A DNA stretch of 40,485 bases from an uncultured Campylobacter sp. (lineage in GTDB: Bacteria > Campylobacterota > Campylobacteria > Campylobacterales > Campylobacteraceae): contig UQBJ01000020.1 of the NCBI GenBank assembly GCA_900539255.1, forward strand, positions 1 through 40,485, in the 5' to 3' direction. Position numbers and translations under genes: made by a program. The notes beneath the pieces are model-generated. The model was not told the DNA's origin. It saw only the letters and a program-made list of their open reading frames with translations, and made no database searches. Numbering within the stretch: the first letter of the stretch is position 1; each line of letters starts with the position of its first letter. Shown in pieces: positions 32,157-40,371 of the stretch.

Positions 32157-33068
32157 ATGCAAGTTTATGACAGCATTAGTGAGATTATCGGCAAGACGCC
32201 ACTTGTGCGTTTAAAGGGCTTTGGAGAGAATTTGTATGGCAAATGCGAGTTCTTAAATCCTAGCCATTCTATCAAAGACAGAGCCGCTTACGCGATAATA
32301 AAAAAGGCGTTAGATGAAGCTCACATCAGCAAGGAAACCACTATCATCGAATGCACTAGCGGCAATATGGGCATTTCGCTAGCGATGATATGCGCTACTT
32401 TGGGGCTTAAAATCATACTCACAATGCCAGAGTCAATGAGTATCGAGCGGCGCAAGATGATGGCACTTTTTGGTGCAAAACTCGAACTCACCCCAGCCAG
32501 CGAGGGTATGAAAGGTGCTTACGAGCGGGCTTTGGCTTTGCATAAAGAGATAAAAAACTCATTCATTCCAAGTCAGTTTGAGAATTTAGCCAACAAATTC
32601 GCCCATAGAGAAAATACCGCTGTGGAAATCTTAAACGATTTGGACGGAAAGATTGATTATTTTGTCGCGGGCTTTGGCACAAGCGGCACGATAAGCGGCG
32701 TGGGCGAGGTGCTGAAAGAAAAATTTGCAGATAAGGTTAAAATCATCGCCGTAGAGCCAGCCGCATCGCCACTTCTTAGCGAGGGCAAGGCGGGCGGACA
32801 CAAAATTCAAGGCATAGGTGCAAATTTTATCCCCAAAATCCTTAACCAAAGTGTGATTGACGAAATTCAAACCATCAGCAACGAAGATGCCATCGCTACC
32901 GCAAGAGAACTTGCCCTTAAAAATGGCTTAATGGTAGGCATTTCAAGCGGAGCAAATGTCTTTATAGCCAGCAAGATAGCCAAAGCAAACCCCGATAAAA
33001 TCATCGTTACGATACTCAACGACACAGCCGAACGCTATCTTTCCACAGATTTATTTGCTGGAATTTAA
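32157..33068 (+). CDS. cysM: Cysteine synthase (O-acetylserine sulfhydrylase) B type
   Basis: The enzyme makes cysteine from O-acetylserine and a sulfur donor, using PLP. The 303-aa protein has KTPLVRLKG, the PLP lysine K40 in PSHSIKDRAA, the substrate loop CTSGNMGISLA and the phosphate-binding GFGTSGTISGVG. GIGANFIPK and GISSGANVFIA follow. The length fits CysM/CysK; the CysM label follows the homologue at the same locus in C. jejuni (Cj0912) from memory. The ribosome site is AAAGGAGAAAAA. Confidence 0.92.
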   Translation: MQVYDSISEIIGKTPLVRLKGFGENLYGKCEFLNPSHSIKDRAAYAIIKKALDEAHISKETTIIECTSGNMGISLAMICATLGLKIILTMPESMSIERRKMMALFGAKLELTPASEGMKGAYERALALHKEIKNSFIPSQFENLANKFAHRENTAVEILNDLDGKIDYFVAGFGTSGTISGVGEVLKEKFADKVKIIAVEPAASPLLSEGKAGGHKIQGIGANFIPKILNQSVIDEIQTISNEDAIATARELALKNGLMVGISSGANVFIASKIAKANPDKIIVTILNDTAERYLSTDLFAGI

Positions 33069-33414
33069 AGACTGATGAGCCAAACGGCTCATCTTACAGC
33101 GACAAAATTTAAGCAACTTCTTGCTGTGTGCCTTTGCGAAAACACGCTCCGCGGGAGATTTGCGACAAAAACCCAAGCAACGCTTTTTACGAAAAAGTGC
33201 CTAAATTTCAAGGCTTTTGCCTTGAAAGTTCAAAAGGGTGTGAGAAAGTTTGCCGTAAAAACAAAGTGCAAAAGCGAAAAAAACCATTTAGCCCGAGCGA
33301 AAGATTTACGAAAGCAAATCAAAATTTTGCTCGTGTTAGATAGCACATTAAAAGAATTAAATTTTTCTTCTGCAAGAATTTAGCCTTAAATTCAGCTTCA
33401 ACGCCTAAATTTAC
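33069..33414. other. Intergenic stretch after cysM, no convincing gene
   Basis: It begins with the hairpin at 33074-33093. The rest is A-rich and has open frames (33075-33383 and others), but their starts lie in the hairpin or lack ribosome sites, and the Lys-rich translations show no family features. I regard it as noncoding. Confidence 0.5.
33074..33093 (+). terminator. Hairpin after cysM
   Basis: GATGAGCC (33074-33081) and GGCTCATC (33086-33093) form an 8-bp stem with an AAAC loop, starting 6 nt after the cysM stop. No long T run follows, so termination strength is uncertain. Confidence 0.5.
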
Positions 33415-33696
33415 TTACTTTCCGCGGCTGCGGCGAAAGGCATCGTAAATGTTTGCCAAAATTTCTTTGGAAAAATCCTTTAAATTCTTGTTTGTGTCGC
33501 ATTTTTGGTGTAAATTTTCTAAAATTCTTTGGTCGATTTTTTTTATCTGCGCGATGACGGCTTCATCGCTCGTGTCGCTTATGTCAGAAAACAGCACGCG
33601 GATTTCTCTGCCCAAATCCCTGTAAATTTCCTCACGCGCCTCAGGGTATAAGGACGCTATGTGCCTAATGATGGGCATATTGATAAAAAAAAGCAT
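33415..33696 (-). CDS. Hypothetical protein, 93 aa
   Basis: The sequence MLFFINMPIIRHIASLYPEA is followed by charged helical-looking residues (REEIYRDLGREIRVLFSDIS) and ends with basic RRSRGK. AAGGCAAAAATG precedes the start. There is no signal peptide or known domain; it looks like a small soluble, helical regulatory or adaptor protein. It lies downstream of the tRNA-Met gene on the same strand. Confidence 0.6.
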   Translation of the reverse strand: MLFFINMPIIRHIASLYPEAREEIYRDLGREIRVLFSDISDTSDEAVIAQIKKIDQRILENLHQKCDTNKNLKDFSKEILANIYDAFRRSRGK

Positions 33697-33839
33697 TTTT
33701 GCCTTGCATTCCTTACAAACATTTTGAGAGCGTTTATAGCACTTGTCAAAGCACTATCCCCGAATTTGTTAAGCAAGAAAAGTTCCAAATCGCTGAATTG
33801 AGCAAAAATTCGCGTGGATTGAGAGAAAATAGGAAAATT

Positions 33840-33915
33840 TGGTTGCAGGGGTGGGATTTGAACCCACGACCCCCGGGTTATGAGCCCGATGAGCTAACCA
33901 CTGCTCTACCCTGCG
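33840..33915 (-). tRNA. Initiator tRNA-fMet (anticodon CAT)
   Basis: The 76-nt gene includes an encoded CCA (33840-33842). The acceptor stem CGCAGGG/CCCTGCA has the C1-A72 mismatch diagnostic of initiator tRNA. The anticodon loop is CTCATAA, flanked by GGG/CCC pairs, also initiator-specific. The T arm is GTGGG-TTCAAAT-CCCAC. The D arm is GAGC/GCTC. Confidence 0.95.
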
Positions 33916-34050
33916 AAATGAGCCTTTGAGGGCTTAAAGCCACGCAAAAAGCTGTAAAAAGACATTTGTTGAATTTGACATTTTAGAAATGCCACAAAAA
34001 AGGGCATTTCAAAAAAGATAAATCAAAACAAACGCTGTAAAATAGAAATT

Positions 34051-34125
34051 TGGATGGGGAGGAGGGATTCGAACCCCCGAATGACAGGACCAAAACCTGT
34101 TGCCTTACCGCTTGGCGACACCCCA
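34051..34125 (-). tRNA. tRNA-Gln (anticodon TTG)
   Basis: The 75-nt gene includes an encoded CCA. The anticodon arm ACAGG-TTTTGGT-CCTGT gives anticodon TTG. The T arm is GGGGG-TTCGAAT-CCCTC. The acceptor stem TGGGGTG/CTCCCCA has a T6-T67 mismatch, unlike the usual T-A pair; the other six positions pair. Confidence 0.92.
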
Positions 34126-34245
34126 AAAAATTTTTAAAATGTGATTATAGTCAAATTTGATTTAATTGTCAATAAATTTAAGTTATAATTGCTATTTTTT
34201 AAAAGGCAAGCAAAACAAGGCAAAGGTTTGGAAAGGATAAAACAA

Positions 34246-35247
34246 ATGTTCGTAAGCGTAGAACAAGCGATTAAGGATTTACAAGAGGGCAAAATGCTCG
34301 TGATGGTTGATGCTGAGGACAGAGAAAATGAGGGGGATTTGATTTTTGCGGCGCAATTTTCAAGCAAAGATAAGGTAAATTTCGCCATAACACACGCTCG
34401 TGGCGTGCTTTGCGTGGCTTTAAATGAAGCCATTGCCCGTCATTTCGAGCTGCCCTTAATGGTGCGCGAAAACACCTCCACTCACGAGACGGCTTTTACC
34501 ATAACCTGCGATGCAAAGGACGCTTTAACGGGAGTTAGTGCTTATGAGCGCGACAAAACCATACGCATTTTTGCCGATAAGGGCGCAAAGGCTGATGATT
34601 TCGTGCGACCAGGGCATATAAACCCGCTCATAGCTAAAAAAGGCGGGGTTTTAGAACGCACAGGACACACAGAAGGCACGGTGGATTTGTGCCGCTTGGC
34701 AGGGCTTACAGAAGCTTGCGTGATTTGCGAGATAGTAAAAGATGACGGCGATATGGCGCGCAGGGCGGATTTGCTTGAATTTTGCGACAAATGGGAGCTA
34801 AATATGGTAGCCGTGAGCGACATCATCGAATACCGATTGAAAAATGAAAGCCTCATCAAAGTAACCAGCGACACTCAAAGCACCATAGCAGGCTTTAATG
34901 CCCGTAAAATAGCCTTTACAGACCACAAGGGTGCACAGCATATCGCCTTTGTCTTTGGCGCGCTAAAAAGAAGTGAAAATGTCAAATTTCACATTAGCGG
35001 AAGTGATTTTGAGCTTTTAACCTCCCAAAAATTCAGCGAACTTTTAGAGCAAATCGCATTTTTGTCCCAAAATGGCGGAGTTTTAATCTGTATGCAAAGC
35101 CAAAAGAGCAGTAAAATCGAGTTTAAAAGCTATGGCATAGGCGCGCAAATCCTACGCCACTTAGGCATAGAGGAAGTTAAACTACTTGAAAAAAGCCAAA
35201 AAGACTTTGTGGCATTAGAGGGCTTTGGGTTAAAACTTAAAATTTAA
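34246..35247 (+). CDS. ribB: 3,4-dihydroxy-2-butanone 4-phosphate synthase with degenerate RibA-like domain
   Basis: The N-terminal half makes dihydroxybutanone phosphate from ribulose 5-phosphate for riboflavin synthesis. Metal and substrate motifs are visible: VDAEDRENEGDLIFAA (about 21-36), THARGVLCVAL, RPGHINPLIAKKGGVLERTG and HTEGTVDLCRLAG. The second half (about residues 205-333) is in the place of a GTP cyclohydrolase II domain but lacks the zinc-binding Cys cluster, so it is probably not a working cyclohydrolase. The chosen start MFVSVEQAIK follows GGAAAGGATAAAACAA; the frame extends to 34189 without a good start. Total length is 333 aa. Confidence 0.9.
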   Translation: MFVSVEQAIKDLQEGKMLVMVDAEDRENEGDLIFAAQFSSKDKVNFAITHARGVLCVALNEAIARHFELPLMVRENTSTHETAFTITCDAKDALTGVSAYERDKTIRIFADKGAKADDFVRPGHINPLIAKKGGVLERTGHTEGTVDLCRLAGLTEACVICEIVKDDGDMARRADLLEFCDKWELNMVAVSDIIEYRLKNESLIKVTSDTQSTIAGFNARKIAFTDHKGAQHIAFVFGALKRSENVKFHISGSDFELLTSQKFSELLEQIAFLSQNGGVLICMQSQKSSKIEFKSYGIGAQILRHLGIEEVKLLEKSQKDFVALEGFGLKLKI

Positions 35248-35318
35248 GCAAATTTGAGTAAAATGCACTCAAAATTCCTTTTTAAAAGCATTTGCAAGGC
35301 TTAAATGCTACAAAAGCC

Positions 35319-36230
35319 CTAAAATAGCAACCATTCAAGCAGTGGCATTGAGACAAAGGCGAAAAGCACGCCAAAAGCGATAGAACTAATGGCTAAATTC
35401 GTGTCTAGTTTGGCTTTGAGTATCATCGCTGCTGCTAGTGCCATCGTTGGCATAGCACTTTCAAAGATAGCCACTATCGCAGATGGCGTTATAGTCGTGT
35501 TTGTGAGCTTTAAAATGCCCACAAAAATCAAAGGCGCAAGCAGCATTTTACACACAATCACCACAGCAGTGCTTTTGTAGCTAGCTTTAATGCCGTTAAA
35601 CCCCAGCCCCAAGCCTATCGCAAAGAGTGCCACAGGCGTGGCAGCCCCGCCAAACAAGCGTATAGGCTCAAAGATAAATTCAGGCAAATGCACGAATTTA
35701 AACGCAAAGCCAAGAGCAAGGGCGATGAAAGGCGGAAAGGTAAGCATTTTTTTGACATTTTGGGCTAAACTCGCCTTTTGTTCGCTCGCAAGCGCCACGA
35801 TAAAGGGCGCAAAAAGCGACATAGGCAGCGCAGTGGCAATCGCATCGTAAAATATCACTTCGCTGATGAACTGCGGATCTTTGTAAAGGGTTTGGATTAT
35901 AGGAATGCCGATGAAAAGGGTGTTTCCAAAAGATGAGAGCAAAAACATACTCACCAGCGTGGCTTTCGTAAAGCCAAAAAGCCGCCCAAGCCCTACGCTC
36001 ACAAGCCCCGCAAGCAAGCACGAAAAAAGCCCCACAAGGACAAAAACGATGAGCGAAAAGTCAAAACTCAAATGATAAGTGCGCTCGAAAATCAAGCAAG
36101 GCAGGGCAAAAACGATGGTAAAGTCCAAAAAGGCTCGGGATTGTTTGTTTCTCAAAACGCCTATGCGCTTGGCAGCGTAACCGCCCATAAGTAGCGTAAG
36201 TATGGTAAATAAAGGCACAAAGATGAGCAT
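35319..36230 (-). CDS. AEC family transporter (auxin efflux carrier type)
   Basis: From 36230 the protein has 303 aa and about ten membrane helices. It begins LIFVPLFTILTLLMGGYAAK, typical of AEC permeases, with KQSRAFLDFTIVFALPCLIF next. The second half repeats the fold (PSAIVAIFESAMPTMALAAA, AISSIAFG). AEC members export or exchange organic acids such as malate; the substrate here is unknown. A longer frame (to 36419) adds a basic 63-residue N-terminus translated from hairpin-rich DNA and is unlikely. The ribosome site is weak (AAAAGAGAAAAGCT). Confidence 0.82.
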   Translation of the reverse strand: MLIFVPLFTILTLLMGGYAAKRIGVLRNKQSRAFLDFTIVFALPCLIFERTYHLSFDFSLIVFVLVGLFSCLLAGLVSVGLGRLFGFTKATLVSMFLLSSFGNTLFIGIPIIQTLYKDPQFISEVIFYDAIATALPMSLFAPFIVALASEQKASLAQNVKKMLTFPPFIALALGFAFKFVHLPEFIFEPIRLFGGAATPVALFAIGLGLGFNGIKASYKSTAVVIVCKMLLAPLIFVGILKLTNTTITPSAIVAIFESAMPTMALAAAMILKAKLDTNLAISSIAFGVLFAFVSMPLLEWLLF

Positions 36231-36330
36231 AGCTTTTCTCTTTTCGTCAAAATGAGCGTTTGAGCTTAATGAGCCTTTTGAAAGCCTAAATTTACAAGGC
36301 TTAATTTTAAAAAAGCCTTGCTTAAAAAGG

Positions 36331-36367
36331 TTTTTGAATTTAAGGCATTTTGCTTTAAATTCAAAAA
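36331..36367. repeat. Inverted repeat A (13-bp stem)
   Basis: TTTTTGAATTTAA (36331-36343) pairs with TTAAATTCAAAAA (36355-36367) around an 11-nt loop. It shares 36364-36367 with the next hairpin, so the two cannot form fully together. AAAAGCC at 36312-36318 can also pair with GGCTTTT at 36368-36374. Confidence 0.7.
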
Positions 36368-36403
36368 GGCTTTTAAGCACTTTTTCGTGCTTAAAAGCCT
36401 TTT
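36364..36403 (-). terminator. Strong hairpin (17-bp stem), probable argG terminator
   Basis: AAAAGGCTTTTAAGCAC (36364-36380) and GTGCTTAAAAGCCTTTT (36387-36403) form a perfect stem with a 6-nt loop. On the minus strand it is followed by a T run (CCTTTTTGAATTT), so it can terminate argG transcription about 270 nt after the argG stop. Confidence 0.65.
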
Positions 36404-36670
36404 GCTCGCACTCGCACAAACGCTTTTTAAAAAACGGCGTGATTATAGTGCAAAAGAGCTTAAAAAAATCTTAAAAGCGAGATTAAATTTGAATTTTTTG
36501 CAAATTTGTGTAAATTAAAGCGTAACGACAAAGGCAAACGCGAAACTAGGTGAATTTAAATCTGCTTTCACGCAAATTTTTCGTTTAGGGTAATTTGCGC
36601 TTTAAAAATTTAGCCTTTGCCCTTTTTGGCAAAAACAAGCAGAAATAGGCGAATTGCTTCGCCTATTGTG

Positions 36671-37897
36671 CTAGAATTTTCGTCCGTTTTTGCCCGCGAT
36701 GATGAAACGCAAGGCGTTGAGCTTGATAAAGCCCTCGCCGTCTTTTTGGTTATACACTTCATCTTCTTCAAAGGTGCAGTAAGCCGCGCTAAATAGGCTG
36801 TCCTTTGCGCTTTCGCGCCCGATGACACTGACATTGCCCTTGTAGAGTTCTAGCCTCACAAGCCCATTTGCGTGGCGTTGGCTCTCATCGATAAGTGCTT
36901 GGAGCATTAAACGCTCGGGGCTAAACCAAAAGCCATTGTAGATAAGATGCGCATATCGGGGCATTAGCTCGTCTTTTAAATGCGCAGCTTCCCTGTCTAG
37001 CGTTATGCTCTCTATGGCGCGGTGCGCTTTGTGCAGTATAGTGCCGCCGGGCGTTTCATAACAACCGCGTGATTTCATACCCACAAAGCGATTTTCTACC
37101 AAATCAAGCCTGCCTATGCCGTGCTTTGCGCCAAGCTCGTTAAGTTTTGCCAAAAGTCCAGCTGGACTGAGTTTAGCTCCGTCAATAGCCACTAAATCGC
37201 CGTTTTTAAACTCTAACTCGATGGTTTCGCTCTCATTTGGCGCGTCTTTAAGGCTCTTTGTCCAACGCCACATATCCGCTTCTGGCTTTAATGCTGGGTC
37301 TTCAAGCACTAGCCCCTCGTAAGAAATGTGGAGCAAATTCGCGTCCATCGAGTAAGGCGATTTGCCCTTTTTCTTTGAAATGTCAATACCGTTGCGCTCA
37401 GCGTAGGCAAGCAGCTTTTCGCGGCTGTTTAAATCCCACTCTCTCCACGGCGCGATGATTTTTAGGTCTGGGTTAAAGGCGAGATAGCCTAGCTCAAAGC
37501 GCACTTGGTCGTTGCCCTTGCCTGTGGCGCCGTGGCTTACTGCGTCTGCTTTTGTCTCATTTGCGATGAGTGCTTGTGCTTTGGCGATTAAAGGGCGCGC
37601 AATGCTCGTTCCTAGCAGGTATTCGCCCTCATAAAGTGCGTTAGCGCGAAACATAGGAAAGACAAAATCGCGCACAAATTCATCTTTCAAGTCCTTGATA
37701 TAAATGTTTTCAGGCTTTATACCAAGCGCAAGAGCCTTTTTTCTCGCTGGTTCAAGCTCTTCGCCTTGCCCTATGTCCGCTGTAAAGGTTATAACCTCGC
37801 ATTTATACTCATCTTGTAGCCATTTTAAGATGATACTCGTGTCAAGTCCGCCAGAGTAGGCTAAAACTACCTTTTTTACCTCGTTTTTCTTGCTCAT
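36671..37897 (-). CDS. argG: Argininosuccinate synthase
   Basis: ArgG joins citrulline and aspartate, using ATP, to give argininosuccinate, the substrate of ArgH. The 408-aa protein has the PP-loop AYSGGLDTSII near residue 13, followed by FTADIGQGEELEPARKKAL and SHGATGKGNDQVRFELG. SPYSMDANLLHISYEG is also typical. The start follows GGGGCTTACAATG. The 5' region has a TATAAT and an inverted repeat. It is full length. Confidence 0.96.
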   Translation of the reverse strand: MSKKNEVKKVVLAYSGGLDTSIILKWLQDEYKCEVITFTADIGQGEELEPARKKALALGIKPENIYIKDLKDEFVRDFVFPMFRANALYEGEYLLGTSIARPLIAKAQALIANETKADAVSHGATGKGNDQVRFELGYLAFNPDLKIIAPWREWDLNSREKLLAYAERNGIDISKKKGKSPYSMDANLLHISYEGLVLEDPALKPEADMWRWTKSLKDAPNESETIELEFKNGDLVAIDGAKLSPAGLLAKLNELGAKHGIGRLDLVENRFVGMKSRGCYETPGGTILHKAHRAIESITLDREAAHLKDELMPRYAHLIYNGFWFSPERLMLQALIDESQRHANGLVRLELYKGNVSVIGRESAKDSLFSAAYCTFEEDEVYNQKDGEGFIKLNALRFIIAGKNGRKF

Positions 37898-37921
37898 TGT
37901 AAGCCCCTTTGTGTGAATTTC

Positions 37922-37959
37922 TCACGCCAAAGTTGTGGCGTGAATTTTGTGTGATTATA
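37922..37959 (-). promoter_or_regulatory. argG promoter region with inverted repeat
   Basis: ATTATA at 37954-37959 reads TATAAT on the minus strand, 57 nt before the argG start. TCACGCCA (37922-37929) and TGGCGTGA (37936-37943) form an inverted repeat between promoter and start. It could be an operator or a leader hairpin; the regulator is unknown. Confidence 0.5.
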
Positions 37960-38110
37960 GCGAAAATTTTTAAATTTATCGCTTTAAGAGGCGTTAAAAA
38001 ACATTTTAAATTCAGTTTTGCTTTGTTAAACTAAAATTAAAACGGCAAGCGTTAAAAGCCATAAATTTAAACGCTAGTTTCAAGCCAACGATTGCGTGGC
38101 GTAACTTTTT

Positions 38111-39493
38111 TCAAAGTCCCATTTTATGGGGGTTTAAAATGTTGTTTGGGTCAAAGGCTTTTTTTATGGCGCGAAACAAATTCATCTCAGCCTCGCTAAA
38201 TGCGAGCTTCATAAAAGGCGCTTTACTCAGCCCTATGCCGTGTTCGCCGCTTAGCGTTCCGCCCAAATTTACCGCAAGTTTGAAAATCTCCGTTATCGCC
38301 TCGTGTCCCTTTTGCACTTGCTTTTCATCGTTTTTATCAGGTATCATCACATTTGTATGGACATTGCCATCCCCCGTATGCCCAAAACAAGGCACTTTAA
38401 AGCCATATTTGCTTGAAATTTGCTCTATACCCTTTAAAAGCTCAGGCAGCTTGGAGCGCGGCACGGTAATGTCCTCGTTGAGTTTGAGCGTGCCGTAAAT
38501 GTTAATGCTTTGCGAGCAGTTGCGCCTAGCAAACCAAATGTCAGCCGCCTCTGCTTCATCTTTTGCTACGCGAAATTCACGCGCGTTGCAGTCTTCAAAG
38601 CTCTCTTTAAGCACGGCTAAATCGCTTTCTACGCTCTCTTTGACATTGCCATCAACATCAGCGATTAAAATCGCCCCAGCGTCCGTTGGCAAGCCTTTGT
38701 GAAATTTTTGCTCCACAGCTTGTATGCTTAATCTATCCAAAAACTCCATAGACACGGGCGTTACGCCTTTTGAGAGCGTTTTATACACCGCATTCATCGC
38801 ACTTTGCACGCTATCAAAAACGCCCATAGCCGTTTTTTTGAGCTTTGGCAAGGCGATGAGTTTGAGCGTGATTTCTGTGATGACGGCAAGCGAACCCTCG
38901 CTAGCGATGAGAATGCCCGCTATGTTGTAGCCTGCGACATCTTTTATCGTGCGTTTGCCCGCACGGATTAGCTCTCCGCTTGGCAAAACCGCGCGAAGTG
39001 CCATTACATAGTCTTTTGTTATGCCATACTTTGCCGCACGCATACCGCCAGCGTTTTCGCTGACATTGCCCCCAAGTGATGAATACTCCATACTTGCAGG
39101 GTCAGGCGGATAAAAAAGCCCAAATTTCGCCACTTCTTTTTGCAAGGCTGAATTTATCACGCCCGGTTGCACTCTTGCAACTAAATTTTCTAAATCAATC
39201 TCTAAAATTTTATTCATATATTTTTCAAAGCCAAGCACCAGCCCGCCATTGACAGCCAAAGCCCCGCCCGTAAAGCCAGAGCCAGAACCACGCGGGATAA
39301 TGATGATTTGATGAGCGTTGCAAAATTTCAAAATCTCGCAAACATCGTTTTCATCGCGTGGAAACAGCACGCCATCGGGCAAAAAGCTCTTTCTCGTGGC
39401 ATCATAGCTATACGCACGCCTGTGCGCTTCGTCAAAATGAGCGTTATCTTCGCCTAAGAGTTGCTTAAAAAAGCGTTCAAATTCAGCTTTCAT
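38111..39493 (-). CDS. glcD: FAD-linked oxidase, glycolate/lactate dehydrogenase type
   Basis: The 460-aa protein is of the GlcD/D-lactate dehydrogenase family. FAD_binding_4 motifs: IIIIPRGSGSGFTGGALAVN, PPDPASMEYSSLGGNVSENA, GGMRAAKYGITKDYVMALRA and IASEGSLAVITEITLKL. C-terminal FAD-oxidase motifs: VPCFGHTGDGNVHTNVMIPD and GTLSGEHGIGLSKAPFM. It oxidises an alpha-hydroxy acid and passes electrons to the respiratory chain; lactate or glycolate is the likely substrate. It overlaps the upstream exported-protein gene by 4 nt (ATGA). Confidence 0.9.
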   Translation of the reverse strand: MKAEFERFFKQLLGEDNAHFDEAHRRAYSYDATRKSFLPDGVLFPRDENDVCEILKFCNAHQIIIIPRGSGSGFTGGALAVNGGLVLGFEKYMNKILEIDLENLVARVQPGVINSALQKEVAKFGLFYPPDPASMEYSSLGGNVSENAGGMRAAKYGITKDYVMALRAVLPSGELIRAGKRTIKDVAGYNIAGILIASEGSLAVITEITLKLIALPKLKKTAMGVFDSVQSAMNAVYKTLSKGVTPVSMEFLDRLSIQAVEQKFHKGLPTDAGAILIADVDGNVKESVESDLAVLKESFEDCNAREFRVAKDEAEAADIWFARRNCSQSINIYGTLKLNEDITVPRSKLPELLKGIEQISSKYGFKVPCFGHTGDGNVHTNVMIPDKNDEKQVQKGHEAITEIFKLAVNLGGTLSGEHGIGLSKAPFMKLAFSEAEMNLFRAIKKAFDPNNILNPHKMGL

Positions 39494-40206
39494 TTTTTCG
39501 CTCCAAGTAGCCCTTCGTAGTAGCCATAATAATCCTTAATCCTGCTTTGCTTGACATTGAAAACATTTTTGCGGTAGCTTGTGATATTTGAGTAAAAGGG
39601 CGTTTGCGGGGTAGTGCTTGTCGTGGCGAGCGGCTTTTCAAAAAGCGGCGTAAAGTCTTGGCAGTCGATGAACTGCACCTTGTTTTTTAGCACAAAGCCC
39701 ACTATACCAAGCGCATTGTTAGCGCAAAAGAGCTGAAAGTCTTCTTTTTTGGGGCTTACCTTGAATTCGCGCACCATATACGCGCCCAAAATGTCAGGGT
39801 GTATAAAATAAATCTCGCTCAAATCCCCTACTACTTGCTTGTAGCTCGCTTCATCTGGCGCTATAAGCAAGGCTCTATCATAAAGAAAATTCACAAGCAC
39901 TTCATCGCCCGTTTCTACCTTGACATCAAGTTCTGGCAAGGCTTTTTGAGCGAGCATTGTAAAGGGTTTGAGTTCGAGTTTGGCGAATTTGCCGTCCTTT
40001 GCCACGACACTTGCCCGTGAGATGATGGAAGTAGCGTTTTTGATTTGCTTTACTACTATCGCACTTGCCCCGATGACAATATTTGGCTCATCTTTGATAA
40101 GGATAAAATTCTTATCAAGCTGAGCGACACGACTTGTTATCACTTTGGTGTCAAACGCCCATAAATTCACGCTTATAAGGCAAAAAAAGAGAAAAAATTT
40201 AAGCAA
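39490..40206 (-). CDS. PGBA_N-domain exported protein (plasminogen-binding protein-like)
   Basis: The 238-aa protein has a signal peptide (MLKFFLFFCLISVNLWAFD). The rest, VITSRVAQLDKNFILIK, AKLELKPFTMLAQKALPELD, GDEVLVNFLYDRALLIAPDE and YFIHPDILGAYMV, matches from memory the N-terminal domain of PgbA/PgbB of Helicobacter and Cj1214 of C. jejuni. Those longer Helicobacter proteins bind plasminogen through a Lys-rich C-terminus that is absent here, so host binding should not be assumed. It is translationally coupled to glcD, as in C. jejuni. Confidence 0.82.
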   Translation of the reverse strand: MLKFFLFFCLISVNLWAFDTKVITSRVAQLDKNFILIKDEPNIVIGASAIVVKQIKNATSIISRASVVAKDGKFAKLELKPFTMLAQKALPELDVKVETGDEVLVNFLYDRALLIAPDEASYKQVVGDLSEIYFIHPDILGAYMVREFKVSPKKEDFQLFCANNALGIVGFVLKNKVQFIDCQDFTPLFEKPLATTSTTPQTPFYSNITSYRKNVFNVKQSRIKDYYGYYEGLLGAKK

Positions 40207-40371
40207 AATTTATCCTTTCGTTTGTAAAATGCTAAATTATAATCTTTTTTTCTTGCTACTTTACAATTTTGCAAGAAAATTAAATTTTTTATTGCTAAAT
40301 TTAAGATAATTTTAAGCTAACTAAGGCTAAAATTCAAAAGTCATTTTTTTTAAATTCAAAAAGGGTAAATT

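Larger units (their letters stand above)
36231..36670. other. Intergenic stretch with nested inverted repeats
   Basis: There is no gene in these 440 nt. The argG end lies to the right and the AEC transporter start to the left, both on the minus strand. The middle holds overlapping hairpins (36311-36403). The remainder is AT-rich intergenic DNA. Confidence 0.6.

Noticed and set aside
33075..33383. Plus-strand frame of 102 aa after cysM
   Set aside because: Its start lies inside the hairpin after cysM, it lacks a ribosome site, and another frame is also open across it.
33699..33929. Plus-strand frame of 76 aa
   Set aside because: It runs through the initiator tRNA gene on the opposite strand; the WDLNPRPPGYEPDELTTALP part is simply translated tRNA.
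36231..36419. Longer N-terminus for the AEC transporter
   Set aside because: The extra residues are translated from hairpin DNA, and AEC proteins normally begin near the first membrane helix, which starts at 36230.
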